Part shown: one piece after another, positions 44,838 to 57,900 of the stretch | Position numbering within the stretch: position 1 is the first letter of the stretch | How the letters are laid out: the number at the start of each line of letters is the position of its first letter | Origin: Prostheceraeus crozeri | Lineage: Eukaryota; Platyhelminthes; Polycladida; Euryleptidae | Assembly: GCA_907163375.1 (NCBI GenBank) | Contig: CAJQUW010008691.1 | Coordinates: forward strand, 1-64,000 | Direction: 5' to 3' | Length of the DNA: 64,000 bases | Program-made: the position numbers and the translations under genes | The notes under the pieces: model-generated | The model's database searches: none | What the model was told of the DNA's origin: nothing | The model's input: the letters and a program-made list of their open reading frames with translations, nothing else

Positions 44838-45690
44838 TTTCGCCTGCGGCGCTTGAGAATACATTTAAGTCTGGAATTGCTCTTCTGGTCTCCAAAGTTT
44901 TGTTGGTGGCGCCATGAAAATGTCTATCAATTGATGATGACTGTAGTTTCGCTTTCGGAAAAATCTGCTGGCCTAGCTACAGCAATTCTACTTAGCGCTG
45001 AGCTTTCGGCTGTGGCATTTTATTTAAGTGCCAAATTCATAGATGCCAGTGTATCTATAATTGCACTGCAACCCATTTAAAAAGACCATTTTTAACGTGT
45101 TCTAAGGTCGGGCCTATTTCGCCTGGAGTGCTGCAGGCACTGGAAGTGTCGCACTCTGATATTTAATAGCAGTCTGTAAAGTCTAAACGGCTCTTTCGAC
45201 TGAGACTCTATATGGGCGGCGATATGTATCAATGCGCCAAGAACCTTGAAGCTCTGCAAGCTTTGCATTATAAGGATTCGGTAGCTTAACTATTCTTCGT
45301 AAGGCAGAAGGTTTCGCCTGCAGAAGGCATTTCAAGTGTCAGTTAGTTCATATAGTTAACACTCCCGAGACAGTCCGTTAAGAATGCGTCGCTATAAGTG
45401 ATTAATGATTGTTGTATTTCGCAGATGTTGTGTAAAATGTGAGATTTGATTTATGAATATTTCGCCAGTTTTTGTTAGTTAGATGATTTCTAATCTTTCT
45501 ACTAATCACAAACCTTTGATGTGGTAATATTGTGTACCATTTTACATTCACCATCAATATGAATTTCATCGCAGCAAGGCTTTGTGTATATTATCATTAA
45601 CATCCGAATTCATTTTCCTGATTTATAGCCTAGTCCGATGAGTCCGAAAAACTGACTGTTTCGCCTGCGGCGCCTACATTTCAGCACATC
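44838..45690 (+). repeat. Dispersed TTTCGCCTGCGGCGC repeat words
   Basis: TTTCGCCTGCGGCGC or close variants occur near 44838, 45117, 45312 and 45660, the middle two followed by AAGTGTC. These may be remnants of a diverged tandem array with units of 200-350 bases. Confidence 0.45.
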
Positions 45691-46112
45691 TAACCAAGGA
45701 TAATATAGTTCGGGTAAGGAAGTTTGTCAACTGTCAAAAAAAGTGAATTGTCATGCTGCTAATTTTGTAGCTACACCATTTCACAATCTCCCACGTGTTA
45801 TATGATATATAAAATTAGTAGTATGACAGAAAATCACTTCCACTATTTTTGTGATTTGACAATCTTTACTAGCCAAAATTTGCATCTAACCACCTTCCAC
45901 CAAGAAGATGTCACAAGTACCGTAGCTTAGCCTACCGTACCCCTAGGGCCTCCTCCCCTAACGGCAGCAATGGAGGGTCGAGGGTCACATGTCAAATAGT
46001 ACAAAGTGGAGTACGGTATATAACAGTTTCGGACTTTTCATCAACTCGCAATCGTAGCCATTTCTTAAAACCATTTAAGTCATTTCGCCTACTGATAATC
46101 TTATACGCACAG

Positions 46113-46270
46113 AGCATCACGATATGTATGTGTATTGAAGCAAGACAAAGTTAACCCGACATGTTTCGGCTGGTCTTTTCACTGTATTGCTGGGTACGCT
46201 CGGAACAGACCAGTCGAAACATGTCGGGTTAACTGTGTCTTGCTTCAATACACATACATATCGTGGTGCT
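46113..46270. repeat. Palindrome with 63-bp arms
   Basis: 46113-46175 and 46208-46270 are inverse copies with about three mismatches around a 32-base spacer. Each arm has the sequence CGAAACATGTCGGGTTAAC on one strand. This shares the CGAAAC..GTCG signature with the Penelope termini at 13.4 and 16.5 kb. Confidence 0.8.
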
Positions 46271-47990
46271 CTAAGTCATTTTTCCATTCAGTTGGTTCTT
46301 AAAGAACGCTCACTAAGTGTCTTTAGCATAGATCTGTCGCTATATGTAGAAATAAGTAGAAATCCAGCATGACAGAATACATCTACATGTGTGTACGAAC
46401 CGTGATTTGTAAAGATTTTCAATTTTCATTTGATACAATATGCGACCGATTGCTGTTTTTACTATTCTTATTCTTATTATTATTATTATTCCTGGTCTTA
46501 GAGTAAGGTGGTTGAAGAGTTATTATTATTCCTGGTAGTTTCCGTATTTTTTGGGATTTGCATCTACGAGCCCTGCGTATCTATGTATATTCCAGTCACT
46601 CATATCTACAATGTTACTGAGGAGACCAGTAGTCTTCCTCGCAAGTTGAAGAAGCATCAAAAAGTTTACCTTGAGGAGCACAACAAATTTGAGATATCTG
46701 CAGTCAATTAATTTTTTATGCGCCTACTAATGAGTTACAAACTCGACGGCTGTGATACGTTAGACCATAGAATTAGGTTTTTACCTAATACCTGAATTGA
46801 GGATTTCACTTGAAATCTGATTGGCCTACATTACTTTGAAATAATAAAGATGTCCATACTTTTATGTTGGGTTTTATGATGATTTTACTGTAAATTGTGT
46901 AACAAAAGTGCCTATATTGTATTTTTAAGATTCGAGTGATACATCTATCCTAACTTAAGCACATGGTATTATATTGTATTGCAGGCTGCATTGCAGGTAT
47001 TGTATGATGTCATGCAAAACGGAAGACATTCAAACTACTGAATTTTATCTATAATGAAGAAATTACTAACTTCATAAAGATGTAATGAGCAAGACGTAGT
47101 GTTACGTAATGACAAAGAAACAAATCTAGAAATGAAGTGGTACCACGGTATCACAAATAGCAGAAACGAGGACGATATTCTTCTGCACACAATATTTTGT
47201 GTAGTTCGTCTTCAGAGATATTAAGCCCATGTAGACCAGGTTCTGCACTCCTTGACTATTCAGAAATCATTTATGCTAATCGATTTCGAGTAGTGCTGGC
47301 AAATTCACCTTTTCGTGAATGCAACTTCTTAAGTTTTTCATATTTCCTACTCTTGCTGGTCAGTTTTCTAAATTTGGTACACACATGTTGAAGATACTAT
47401 ACATACAGTTTACATGCAGTACATATACTTCACATAAATAGTTTACATAACCAACAGCCATTGTTGTGCATCCATCTACCAGTTTAACCGATTTCTCTTT
47501 CGGATGAACAGCCTACTCCAATTATTTGGTCTATACTCTGCAAAAGATGTCGCAGGAACAACTACTGATCTTCGGGAAAAACAATTATTCTGTTAGGTAA
47601 GTGTTACGAAAGCAACCCCACTGTTGGCAGATTTGGTTTCTGAAGGATAATGAAAATTTATCCTATAGGGATCTCTTTTCCTCTCTTCAGGTTTGATCAG
47701 CAATTCTACTTGTTTCACATACATTTTCTTAAGTTACTACATTGGTTCGAAGTACGTGTTAAGTATTAAAAAAGAAATCGCAAGAATACTGAGAGTTCGA
47801 AAGACACTTGAGAGAAAGGAATCCTGAATCAACACTTCTAATTGTCATTGTTATTGCATGTTCTTTTCAAATGTGTTGAAGTGTATTATAATTAATTATA
47901 CTCCTGCTTTAAAGAAGTAGATGCATGAACGTATATTATACTCGTGCAAAATCAATAGCTTTATAGAAGCTTATTCATGCGACCATGAGG
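46271..47990. other. Non-coding stretch
   Basis: AT-rich, with no gene recognised. The 3' part of the piggyBac relic would be expected just left of 47991 but has decayed or been deleted. Confidence 0.3.
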
Positions 47991-49228
47991 TCATACGCGT
48001 AAAAAAGGTCTGGTACTCTTAAATGCTTGTGTCACTCTCAAGGGAATCACATCCCATGTGACGTCAAGTTTTTTCTTCCTTAAAATAGATTGCGCGGAAT
48101 AGGTCATTTGCGTACCAGAATGCCACCTACTGATTCGGAGAACTGCTACGCATGCGTAAGAAAGGTAGAATTGCGTATGCAATAAGGCCCATGTTGTTGT
48201 TGTCGAGATATTCCGCCCTGTTTTAGCCCCTTGATAGGGTTCGAATTGAATCACATACCCGTAAGCCTCTGCAAGTACCCAAACTTTATAACCTATCCTG
48301 ATAGGCTTATTGTTGATTCTTTGTTTACTTCCATGGGAGCCGTAGTAAGGAATCATGGATTCATCCACGGATTTTGTTTCACAATTTGACGAATACTTCA
48401 AGAACTTCTTATTGAGGTTTGTGATGAGACGCAGCTTTGAAAACTTGTCACTTTTGTCTAAATTCGAGCTATCACATAATTGCAAATTTCGTGAATTCTT
48501 TCGAACTCATTACGTGGCATGTGTCCGACATGGCAGCAACAAAGAGATCCGGAGACAGACTCCAATACAATCGACGATCTGACAATCTGTGGTACCCACT
48601 CATTAAAAGCATTGCCAAAAATAAGCGAAATTTTTCCTTTGTGATGCCAAACTCTGTGTTACTTTTCTCTCTTCGTGCGTATAACGTTGTAAAGTCAACA
48701 ATGTCTGAGATCAACATATCATCAAAGAACAATTCGAGCAGAGAGAGAGAGAGGTGTCCCAATTTCCTCTAAGTGGTTCACTTCAGGTGTGCTCTGTGAA
48801 TTCCTTGATTTGATGTCACGATTAGTCCATCTCAAATCAGTCAGCAGTGGAGGCTTTTCATCACTCAAACGTCCTCTATGAATGCTGTCGTCTTGGATGG
48901 AGTTAGTCTGCAAGCCATCGCCCAAGGACTCACTTTGTGAATCATCATCCATGGCATTAGATATTCGATCACCGTAATTTATTCGAACGTCAGCCTCGGC
49001 CAATAGCTGATTGCCGCTCAATCGATTGATGTCAAAATCGTCCTCATCTGCACTGTCTTCCTCTGAACAATCTCCATCTCCAGGTGGCTGTATTGCAATG
49101 TCTGCACTCACAAACGACTCGTCATCTTCTAGCATTGCAACAACTTCATCCAACTTCAATTTCTTCACCATAATGAGATTCGCTGAACTATTCTCATGTA
49201 GACGAGAAAATGACTTTGTAGAGCACAC
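47991..49228 (-). pseudogene. piggyBac transposase, truncated and frameshifted
   Basis: N-terminal part 49228-48722: acidic leader with LDEVVAMLEDDES and CSEEDSADEDDFD. Middle part 48762-48472: VDFTTLYARREKSNTEFGIT, then FRLFLAMLLMSGYHRLSDRR, the piggyBac helical region (usually NxY...I..F.G......P). Core part 48485-47991: TKSVDESMIPYYGSHGSKQR with the first catalytic Asp, then NNKPIRIGYKVWVLAEAYGY. A decayed stretch where the second Asp block should be follows (FWYANDLFRAIYF in another frame). Frame changes join the parts. The Cys-rich C-terminal finger and the last Asp are absent. A possible right end of the element is the inverted repeat at 49747-50141. Confidence 0.75.
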
Positions 49229-49746
49229 TGATTCAAAATAGCAACTGTTACCGCATACTATGGTAGAGAAAGACTGTGAACTCGTGAGAAGACTGTAATA
49301 CAGAAAATATCTATGTTCAGCAGCTTGACTATGCTGTGGAAACTCCTATCTCTCAATGTATCAAAATTGTCCGATATCCTCAGTACAATGAAGTTGTTAA
49401 CAATGTGATAGTCTGCTTGAGAATTTGGGGATTGCCGTACGACCCAATTATTGATGCAAGCGCAAGGCACAGTTAAGGGTCAGAGAGATTTGTGTGTTTG
49501 ATTTACACTGTTTCTCCGTTTATTCGGCGGAAATAGCTTTGATTTATCACACTCAAAATAAACATGCACTTTCTGCAGCATGTAACTAACAGAAACATGA
49601 AATTTACAGTCAATCTTCGCGAAAATTTTACTCAAGTAGCCGCACGTGCAAGATAAAATTACTTGCAGAGCATCAATCAAAAGAGCCGACCAACTATAAA
49701 GAAATTTCCAACAGAAAAAATTTGTTGTTATTTTCTAGTGCACAAG
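49229..49746. other. Non-coding stretch, probably piggyBac 5' region
   Basis: No other feature was recognised between the transposase start and the inverted repeat. Confidence 0.3.
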
Positions 49747-50141
49747 CCCCCTGACGACCATGTTCCCGTTGTGGGAATATTTTTCAAACAACTGGGAATC
49801 GAAGTAGATAATCAATTTTTCAAAAGATATGTCACCAATGGGTGGAGCATGCCAGGAGCTCACGACTCATCGGTCTGATGTGATTTGTTGATCCAAATTT
49901 CGATTATGAAGGCATTTGATCAGCACCATTGATAATTTTGAAATGATTTTCCAAAAAAATGGATTTCTCCTTCTCCATGACGCAACTTGTTGACTATATC
50001 ACCATGAAACTGTCCGGCATATGTTTTTTGGATCATTGTTGTATATTATTAGCGTCCAACTCCTTCCTATTGTGTTCTTTCATGCTCAAAATCATGTCTT
50101 AAAAGAATGTTCCCGCAGCGGGAACATGGTCGTTAATGGGT
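49747..50141. repeat. Inverted repeat flanking 395 bp, possible piggyBac end or MITE
   Basis: The left end CCCCCTGACGACCATGTTCC and the right end (inverse of CCCATTAACGACCATGTTCC) share CGACCATGTTCCCG. Both are followed inward by a small hairpin (TTCCCGxxGxGGGAA). Outer bases CCC...GGG are typical of piggyBac-type termini, but no TTAA flanks were seen. Confidence 0.5.
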
Positions 50142-51010
50142 CAAAGCATGGGGCAAAGCGTTCACCTGGAAGACGATGCATCTGACACGACCGTCATTGA
50201 AATTCAGAGTGAATCTCGATTCATCGGTCCACAAGACTTTGGAAAGGGTTTGAATGTTCAATCTCCTAACAGTGGCAATGACAGCCGAGGAGCGATGTGG
50301 TCTTGCGTTGTCGTCTTGGAAGACGAGATCCTCCACCCTGACCGCTGGGGCAACAACAGGAAGCACAATTTCATTGAGATACCTCTCTCCAGTCAACGTG
50401 CCTTTGATGATGATTGCTGTCGTTCGTCCGCCATGCCAAATGCGACCCACAGCATAACACTTCCACCACCATATCTGTCGTGTTCTTTAATACAGCATGG
50501 GGCAAAGCGTTCAGCTGGAAGACGATGCACTCTGACAGGACCGTCATTGAAATCCAGAGTGAATCTCGATTCATCGGTCCACAAAACTTTCTGGCAGTGA
50601 TGGTCATTCCATGAGCGATGGGCATCACACCAGGCAACTCGTCTTCTGCGGTGCTCAAAACTCAATGGAATTAGGACAGCTGGTCGTCGCGATTGAATTC
50701 CAGCTTCTCGCAATCTTCGGCAAGCCGTTCGAACGATACAGTCTATATTTGAAGCACTCTCCAGTGTGCGACTAGCTTTGGGACTGACACAAATCTATTC
50801 CTCTTTGCAGCTAAAACTGGACGTGCTTCTGTCCTTCCTACAGATTTTCTTGGTCGACCTCTTCATTTTAACATCTCCTTCTGCTTTCCATCGACACCAC
50901 CACCTCCAAACGACTCTCGATAGTTGCAGCTCTTCGGCAACACTCGCACAACTTCTACCACAACGAATCATTATAATAGCCGTATCTCTGGTAAACTGAT
51001 CGTGTGCCAT
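50133..51010 (-). pseudogene. Tc1-type transposase, rearranged copy of the 42-kb family
   Basis: Read on the minus strand: MAHDQFTRDTAIIMIRCGRS and VVWRWWCRWKAEGDV (helix-turn-helix, 51010-50795); REAGIQSRRPAVLIP, KVLWTDESRFTLDFNDG (first Asp) and CCIKEHDRYGGGSVM (50713-50393); then GTLTGERYLNEIVLPVV and VFQDDNARPHR (second Asp, 50450 down). Instead of reaching the catalytic Glu, the sequence jumps back to a second KVLWTDESRFTLNFNDG and ends. It has shifts, a deletion and an internal duplication, and lacks the third catalytic residue. Confidence 0.78.
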
Positions 51011-51244
51011 TTTATTTTACAAAAGCTGGATTTCAGTTCACGTTTATGTTCAATTTGTAAAAGCAATTGTGACAGTTGTATCGATATCAAAATTTGAAAT
51101 TTGACCACCATAGATCTTTCTCCATTCTCTAATGTGTTGAATGGCAATACACAGAAAGCGAGATATTGCATCATACCTGAGAAAAAATGAAACAAACTTC
51201 ATTTCAAGCCAATGATAGTTTGTTTCATTGATTATGTCAATGAG
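50142..51244 (-). mobile_element. Tc1-type element, 3' end lost
   Basis: The 5' end at the right (inverse of CTCATTGACATAATCAATGA, then TA) matches the end at 41944, and about 100 bases inside are similar. The left end is missing, replaced by a duplicated internal segment (50145-50247 repeats 50493-50595) that abuts the inverted repeat at 50141. Confidence 0.72.
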
Positions 51245-51904
51245 TACATATTGAGTTGTTTCTCAAGTTAAATAAATATTCTTGCTCTAAGATGACGTCT
51301 TTGAATATTGTGAACTTTTCGTCCTTTCACAGCCTGTCACAACAATCTGTCCGCTTCTTTCGTTGACTAATGTATACATTACAAAAAGTAACTGAATTCG
51401 TTTATTGGTTTCCCTACAATCCCAATAGCGGCGATTTCTAGAAAACGTCAATCAGCGCTGATTAATGGTCATCCCTAAATCCTGAAGCACTCAGAAAATC
51501 ATGAAGATATGAGTGAATTAATCATTGTATGATCGATGCGTAGTACAGCCTATTACATACAGTGGAAACAATAATGAGCAGATATTGGCAATTTATCCAT
51601 CTGTGACGCAAGTTTAATGACAGCATAACAAGAGCATTCTCAAGAGGGTGCCGTCACTTCATTCTCAATCAGACGGAAAAGATTTACTATTGTTGTCATT
51701 GGAATTCTTTACATTCATTGCATTAGTAATCAATATTGCTTACATATTATCGTCGAGGTGGCGGAGCAAAAATAACTTTCTATTAATAAGCTCAACGTCA
51801 GATACGTACTTCACCACTGAACTCGCTGCCTCGCGATATTACACGTTGTTCCGTGTCAGTTGACTGTATGCTGTGAAACTCGCTAGTGCATCATTACTCT
51901 CAGT
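51245..51904. other. Upstream region of the OATP gene
   Basis: Probably holds the promoter and 5' UTR of the transporter gene. I see no TATA box that I would trust. CTCTCAG just before the ATG could also be an acceptor of a 5' UTR intron. Confidence 0.35.
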
Positions 51905-54900
51905 ATGCCTCTCGAAATGTCAAACAATAGAAGATCTTGGAAACATGCGTGCCCTGGCATCAAAAATCGAAAGTTGGCTTTCTTCATCCTATGTCTATTT
52001 GCTCTGGCTTACGGTACATTTCACACTATGCTCCCAGCGATGGTTACAACGTTAGAAAAGCGATTTGATCTGACAACGTCGGAAGTATCATGGCTTTTGT
52101 CAGCACACGAATTCGGATATTTACTGATTGTCTTCTTCGTAGCGCATTATGGAGGCCGAGGGAATCATGTCCGGTGCCTGGTGGGAAGTGCTGTGGGACT
52201 TGGAATCTCCGGATTTATCATGTATCTACCTTATCTATTGTTTGGGAATCGCTATCCCCCTGACGATCTCCTGGGTGTATCTAAATCGAAGATGAGCAGC
52301 GTCACTGATGCACAATCCCTGACATTGTCGGCCGTTTGCCATGAAAAAGGAAATGGAGCTCACGGTGGCTTGTTATCGTCAATAGATATTGAACATCAAA
52401 AGCGTGTGGCTTTGGCTCTGCAAATGATCGGCGGAGCAATGACTGGAGCAGCTGCATCTCCATTTTGGAATATTGGAATACCTTTTCTAGACGACATCTT
52501 TGGACAGAAAAGCGGGATATTTATCGGTGAGAAATCATGAAAATTTATAGATGAATTAATATTAACGGCTAAATAAAGTGCTCGCAGATAGATGACACTT
52601 AGTTCCAGTTTTCGACCGGAGTCCGGAGACGACTCCGGCCGACATAGGAATCGGACTCCGTATCCCTGATTGAAAAGAACATAGTTTTGACATAAGTTGT
52701 CACGCTGAAAAGTGCCGGATGAATTTGCGAATAATTTGCTTTTAAATTACCAGGCTTTTTCTTTTTTTCTTGTAAGCCGTGCTGATTTCGTTGTTTAATT
52801 TTCTTTCAAATCCTTTTTATTTTGTTCGGCTATGTTTGAAAACGCTTTGAATTTGGGGAAAACTTTGTTTCTTTCATGTCTTATTATTCTAAAAATGAAT
52901 ATGTTAAATACGGGGCCTGCACAAAAGAATGTCCGAACATTGAGAACTACCTTAAGTGACGAGTCAAAGTTACATGAGAGGTTTACATACCAGTATATGT
53001 TATTCTGAGGTTTATTTATGGTTAAATTGTTTTCATTTCGCCAGTGTATACATCCTAACCTTCTCCTACGAATTGGAAATTTCATTTTCCAGCAAGATGG
53101 GACGTCGCCTCACTAGCATCGTGTCGTCGTCTCGTGAACGATAGATGTCCTCAACGCTGGATTATAGACGACATGCCACCAAGAGGACAAAACACTTCAT
53201 TCAACCTTGGCTCCCAATGAGTCCTGAAATCATCCAATGTGATTTTTCCTCTGGGTTCATGTAAAGCATGCGGTTTGCATGCTGCCTCTTCCAATAGATT
53301 TGTACGAGCTTAAGGGTAAGGCCACGTGACGAGTTTCTGAGCTGCGTGGTAGCCGTGCTGTGAAAATGTTTGTATGTGTTTCAATCGGAGCGGTGCGATG
53401 TGGCAGCTTGTCACAGCTAGCTTCGAAATGCGGTAATTTCTCTCTCAATTATCACAGTTCAAAACCAGGGATGCGGAGTCGGAGTCCCGGAGTCCTATCA
53501 TTTTTGTTGGAGTCGGAGTCCTATCAAATGATAGGACTCCGGACTCCGGCCTATAACTAGACCCGAAATATAATACAAACAAATTGTTTATTCTCGTGCA
53601 TAGCTGTCATTGTCTAGATGTCAACTTTCTCCGTCAAACAAAACTACAGACACTGCTGCATGCAAAGCTTTTAATAGTTGAGGGAATGAACCGTGACAGT
53701 GAAAAAAGGATTGTCTTTTCACTCGGTGATTAAGTAGAGAAGACTTCCTAGCCTCGATCATCTACGCGCCAATGGTCACATCAGAGACAAAAATGAAATG
53801 CTTGTTTGTTTGAGAACGCTACCTCTTACCCTCACGTTAATCGTGTGTGATGGCTCCTCCTAAGCGCATATTAAAATCGAAAGTGTACTGAAAGTGTACT
53901 CATATTTTTTGGAGATGGATAGGGATTTTCGTGCCTAGTAGAGACTGGAGAAAAACCGTGTGAAGCACACATTCAAGAAGATGGAAGCAGCCAAGTCGTA
54001 TGCATCCAACTTTAAGCGACATTTGATAAACTTTCATCGAAAATGATTGATAATTGATACATCAATGATCACTAAAAATAGGTTTAGGTAAGCCTATAAT
54101 GATCAGTGATGCAGGTTGCCAGTTTTTCAAAAAACTAGGCTATATATACTTGCCACCCGGAGTCGGAGTCCTATCAAAATGATAGGACTCCGCATCCCTG
54201 AAAACTCGAGCGGTGGAATAATCTATTTTTGGAACTAACGTAACAGCAAACCAGCAATTCTGACGAGTGGCGGGCGGTAATCAACCTGTTCGGCTCATTA
54301 TGTGGCCGCGTAACTCTCACAACTCAAAGCTTGACAAAGCTATACGTCGGTGCTAGGTTAAAGTGCGGCTCGTCATGTGGCTTTTCCCTGAGACTCGTTT
54401 TACAGCAGCTCCGAACCCATGATACCCGAAATGCTACAAAATGTGTGGCATGAACAGATGTTATGCTTCGTGAGGGGACATATTGTATTTCCTGAATTTA
54501 GAATTTAATTGTAGTTTTCAGCTTATGACTTTTGTAAACTATTGCAAGGGATGAATAATCAGTAAAATCCTTAAGTAGTTAATTTTTAACAAGAAAATTA
54601 GCTGTGAAAGTGATTTTAAAGTTTGTGGTTCCACATTTTATCAAATTATTGCAACGGAAAATTTTGTTTTTGTACAGTTCGAAGCTTCGCATCCCAGAAA
54701 AACTTCCGAGGATGCCTTTCAAGGGATATTTTATCCTATCACAACATGCCTTTAAAGTTGGGACATTCTTTTGTGTTCACTCTGTAGAATAAATGATTAT
54801 TAGCCAGACTATGGATCCTCCTCCAACAAAATTCAAAGAGCTTAATACTCGAATTGCAGCAACTATCCGAACGATGGCGAAAGAAATACTTCAAAATGTG

Positions 54901-57900
54901 TTGGATGAATTTGACTAGCGAGCGGATATTGTTCACGTTTCGCGAGACGACCACATTGAACGTTTATGATGTCATTTCTTGAATTTAGTTCTTATTTCAA
55001 ACTGATGTCATTTATGAAACACACATGTAAAGTAAACGATAAACAATCAACGCAACAATCGTGATCAAATCACAGTCTTTCATTGGATACTTTATTTTTG
55101 ACAAGAAAACTTAAGTGTGAAAGTGATTGTTAAAACTTAATAATTACAAATTGAACAAGTTTATTTGCGTTACTTTTACAAAGTCATGGCAAATGATAAC
55201 TTTTGTTTGAAGTCGAATGAAGTTCCGTTTAAGCAGCATAATTTTGGTCTTTTTTACACAATCTAATACTTTACAATATTTCATTCTGTCACAAGAAGTC
55301 TTTAAAGTTGGGACATTCTTATGTGTGCACCCTGTAGAATAAATGAGATCACAGAATAATAGGAGAATGTGAGAGAAGTTTTAAGAGAATGCTATCTTTA
55401 TTGACATGGAAATCAGTATAATGTTTTGAAGATGACCTGTATCATACATGCGAGCTTTCATGCCTTGATATGTGTAAGTACATTTTCTCGAGTATACCAG
55501 ACGGGAAAAGAAGACCAATCGATGCAGCCATGATTCTGTTGTGGCTATATAGATTCTACGTGATTCAACGTTTCATTGATTAAGTGCAACCATGTAGACC
55601 TAAGTGGCTATCACACCCGGTCAGCCTTTATTACTTCAAGGTATTACTAATTGTGATATTATTCATAAGTTTGTGTAGGTTTCACAAACTTGATAATTGC
55701 TAGCAACACTGATTGTCAGAAAATCTCATTTATACTTGTGAGTAAACAGTTCTGTCGAATACAAATAATATCATATCGATTGAATAGACAATCAAAGAAG
55801 TAAAGGACACATGTACACCCGATCGAACTTTCATGACAATGAAGTGTAAATATACATTAGCAGCTAATCTTTTAATTGGGGAGGAGGCTCAACTTCGACT
55901 TTCAGCATGAAAATTACGACAGCTAAAGAATGCATGACATGCGCACTTGTAAGTATGATACGAAGAAAGTGAAGTTTATCAAAATAGGGGTCTGTGTGGG
56001 TATATTAGCTAACAATCAAAAATCTTCAGTACAGTGAGGATGTAAAGTAAATGAATTAACTTCAATTTGTGGTATCAACAGTCTAAAATACTTAAGCGTC
56101 ACTGCGTCATACCTTGCAACATTCACAGTAAGCAGAAGGAAACGGCTAAAACTGCGCTATTATTGTTTTCATATATTAGTGTTTCTTTTATGTACATGGC
56201 AGCAAAATAGCATTCAATAATGTTTGGAGGGAGAGGCCAGCTGAAGATCTCCGTTCTAGTAAAACGTGATTTTCCATAAGCAATATTTTGATGGAATTTT
56301 GGGTCAATAATGAATAGTACTGCAAACCCTGCTGTCTTATCTAAAAGCAAAGCAGACATTTTATAATAAAAATTCTTATAATTATGAAACCCAATGAGTG
56401 TCGCCAGTAAATTTGATGTTGAACATGCACAAGCGTATGCCTTATGAATGATATCACCTCTAGAAATAGCTTGGGGAGCGGCACTGCAAAAATCAGCCCG
56501 TCATAGCCACATCGATTGTTGTACTTGGCGAAGAGACTGCAAAAACACATTTTTTATGCCAGTGGGTGTTTCGCATGGTGTAATGGTGAGACATTCATTA
56601 ATAGATGAATGCTCCCGATCAGATTTGGAACCGGGCCTGACAACGGGCTGGGCCGGGCTTGGGCTTGTAAATGGGAAACACGGACGGAAGTGGACGTGCC
56701 TCAGGCCTTGAATTTTGGTGTATTGGTCTGAAATTTCATCAAAATATAAATGAAATTGTGAACGTTTTCCAATTTCTTTCTGATTTGGTTTAGTCAAATA
56801 GCAGCGATTGAAATCCAAAATCAATCTCTGCAGGTGTGTCGCACGAATCGGAGTGTCATGGATGACATCCACTTAAAGGCAGGCCATTTTTCATACTAAT
56901 AAAGAAGGTGGGCAATTACCCACGTACTCGGATAAAAGTGCCCACTTCGGCAAATTTTAAGGTTTCAATCATATTTTGAAGTCAGAAATTGCTATATGTA
57001 AGAGCATCTTTCTCTCTCTCGATATGTGATCAATTGGCATTTAAGGTTATGGCATGTATTTCCTAGTACTTCAGTCTAAATGTCATTCAAAACTACTGAA
57101 ATTCGAAGATATTCTAGTGAGCGCATGTGCTTTGTCTTTCCTTTGTTTAAGCAATTATATTTCATGAATTCAACCCTGCTAAGTTTCTGGCGACAAAGAA
57201 TTTTTTACATTTAAAGGCTGTTTCCTATCATTTGGATTCTAGATTCTGTCGGCGAGATTGTGAAATCACTGCAATGTGTTGTACTTGATATAGCAGCTGT
57301 CCATACCAACGCCCGAAGTCGGTTTGATATTAGGCGTTTTAGTGTGTTCGGAGCTCCGCTACCGAAACCGACGAAAGAAAAATAGCTCAAAGGCATAGTG
57401 AACCAATGACTCGGCTATGAGATGTACAGGATGATCCTAGAATTAGTAGTCGGCCACCATTTGCAACATATTTAATCAATAATAAAGTTGTTCCTCCACT
57501 ACTTCGTTTGGATGACCTGGAATGGTGGGAGTGTCGAAAGCTACAACTTTGACAGTCGAAGAAGCTAGCAGAGCCTGATCAGACAGACTATCTGAAGCGG
57601 ACTGGAGTGAGCATTGAGGCGGAAGTTCAAAGTTGCAATCGATTCGCCAGCAGCTCCGACCGTATGGTTGTTCGTTTCATCTTGGAAGTAGTTTAGCGAT
57701 TAGAATAATTTAAAATAAGAAAGTACACCGTAGGCCTACTCGTAGTGACTTTATTCGAAGAATGTCAGAATCTTTCACTTTTTTCTGTCGGCATTTAAAT
57801 TGATGATATGGTGTAAGAAAGTTCTTTGTCCGATACCATAGACAGTAGACGAAAATAGTAACTATTAAGTAAAAGAATGTAATTAAGAACTATCAGATGA

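Noticed and set aside
56570..56645. Functional tRNA gene
   Set aside because: Only the A box and a weak B box are present; acceptor and T stems do not pair.
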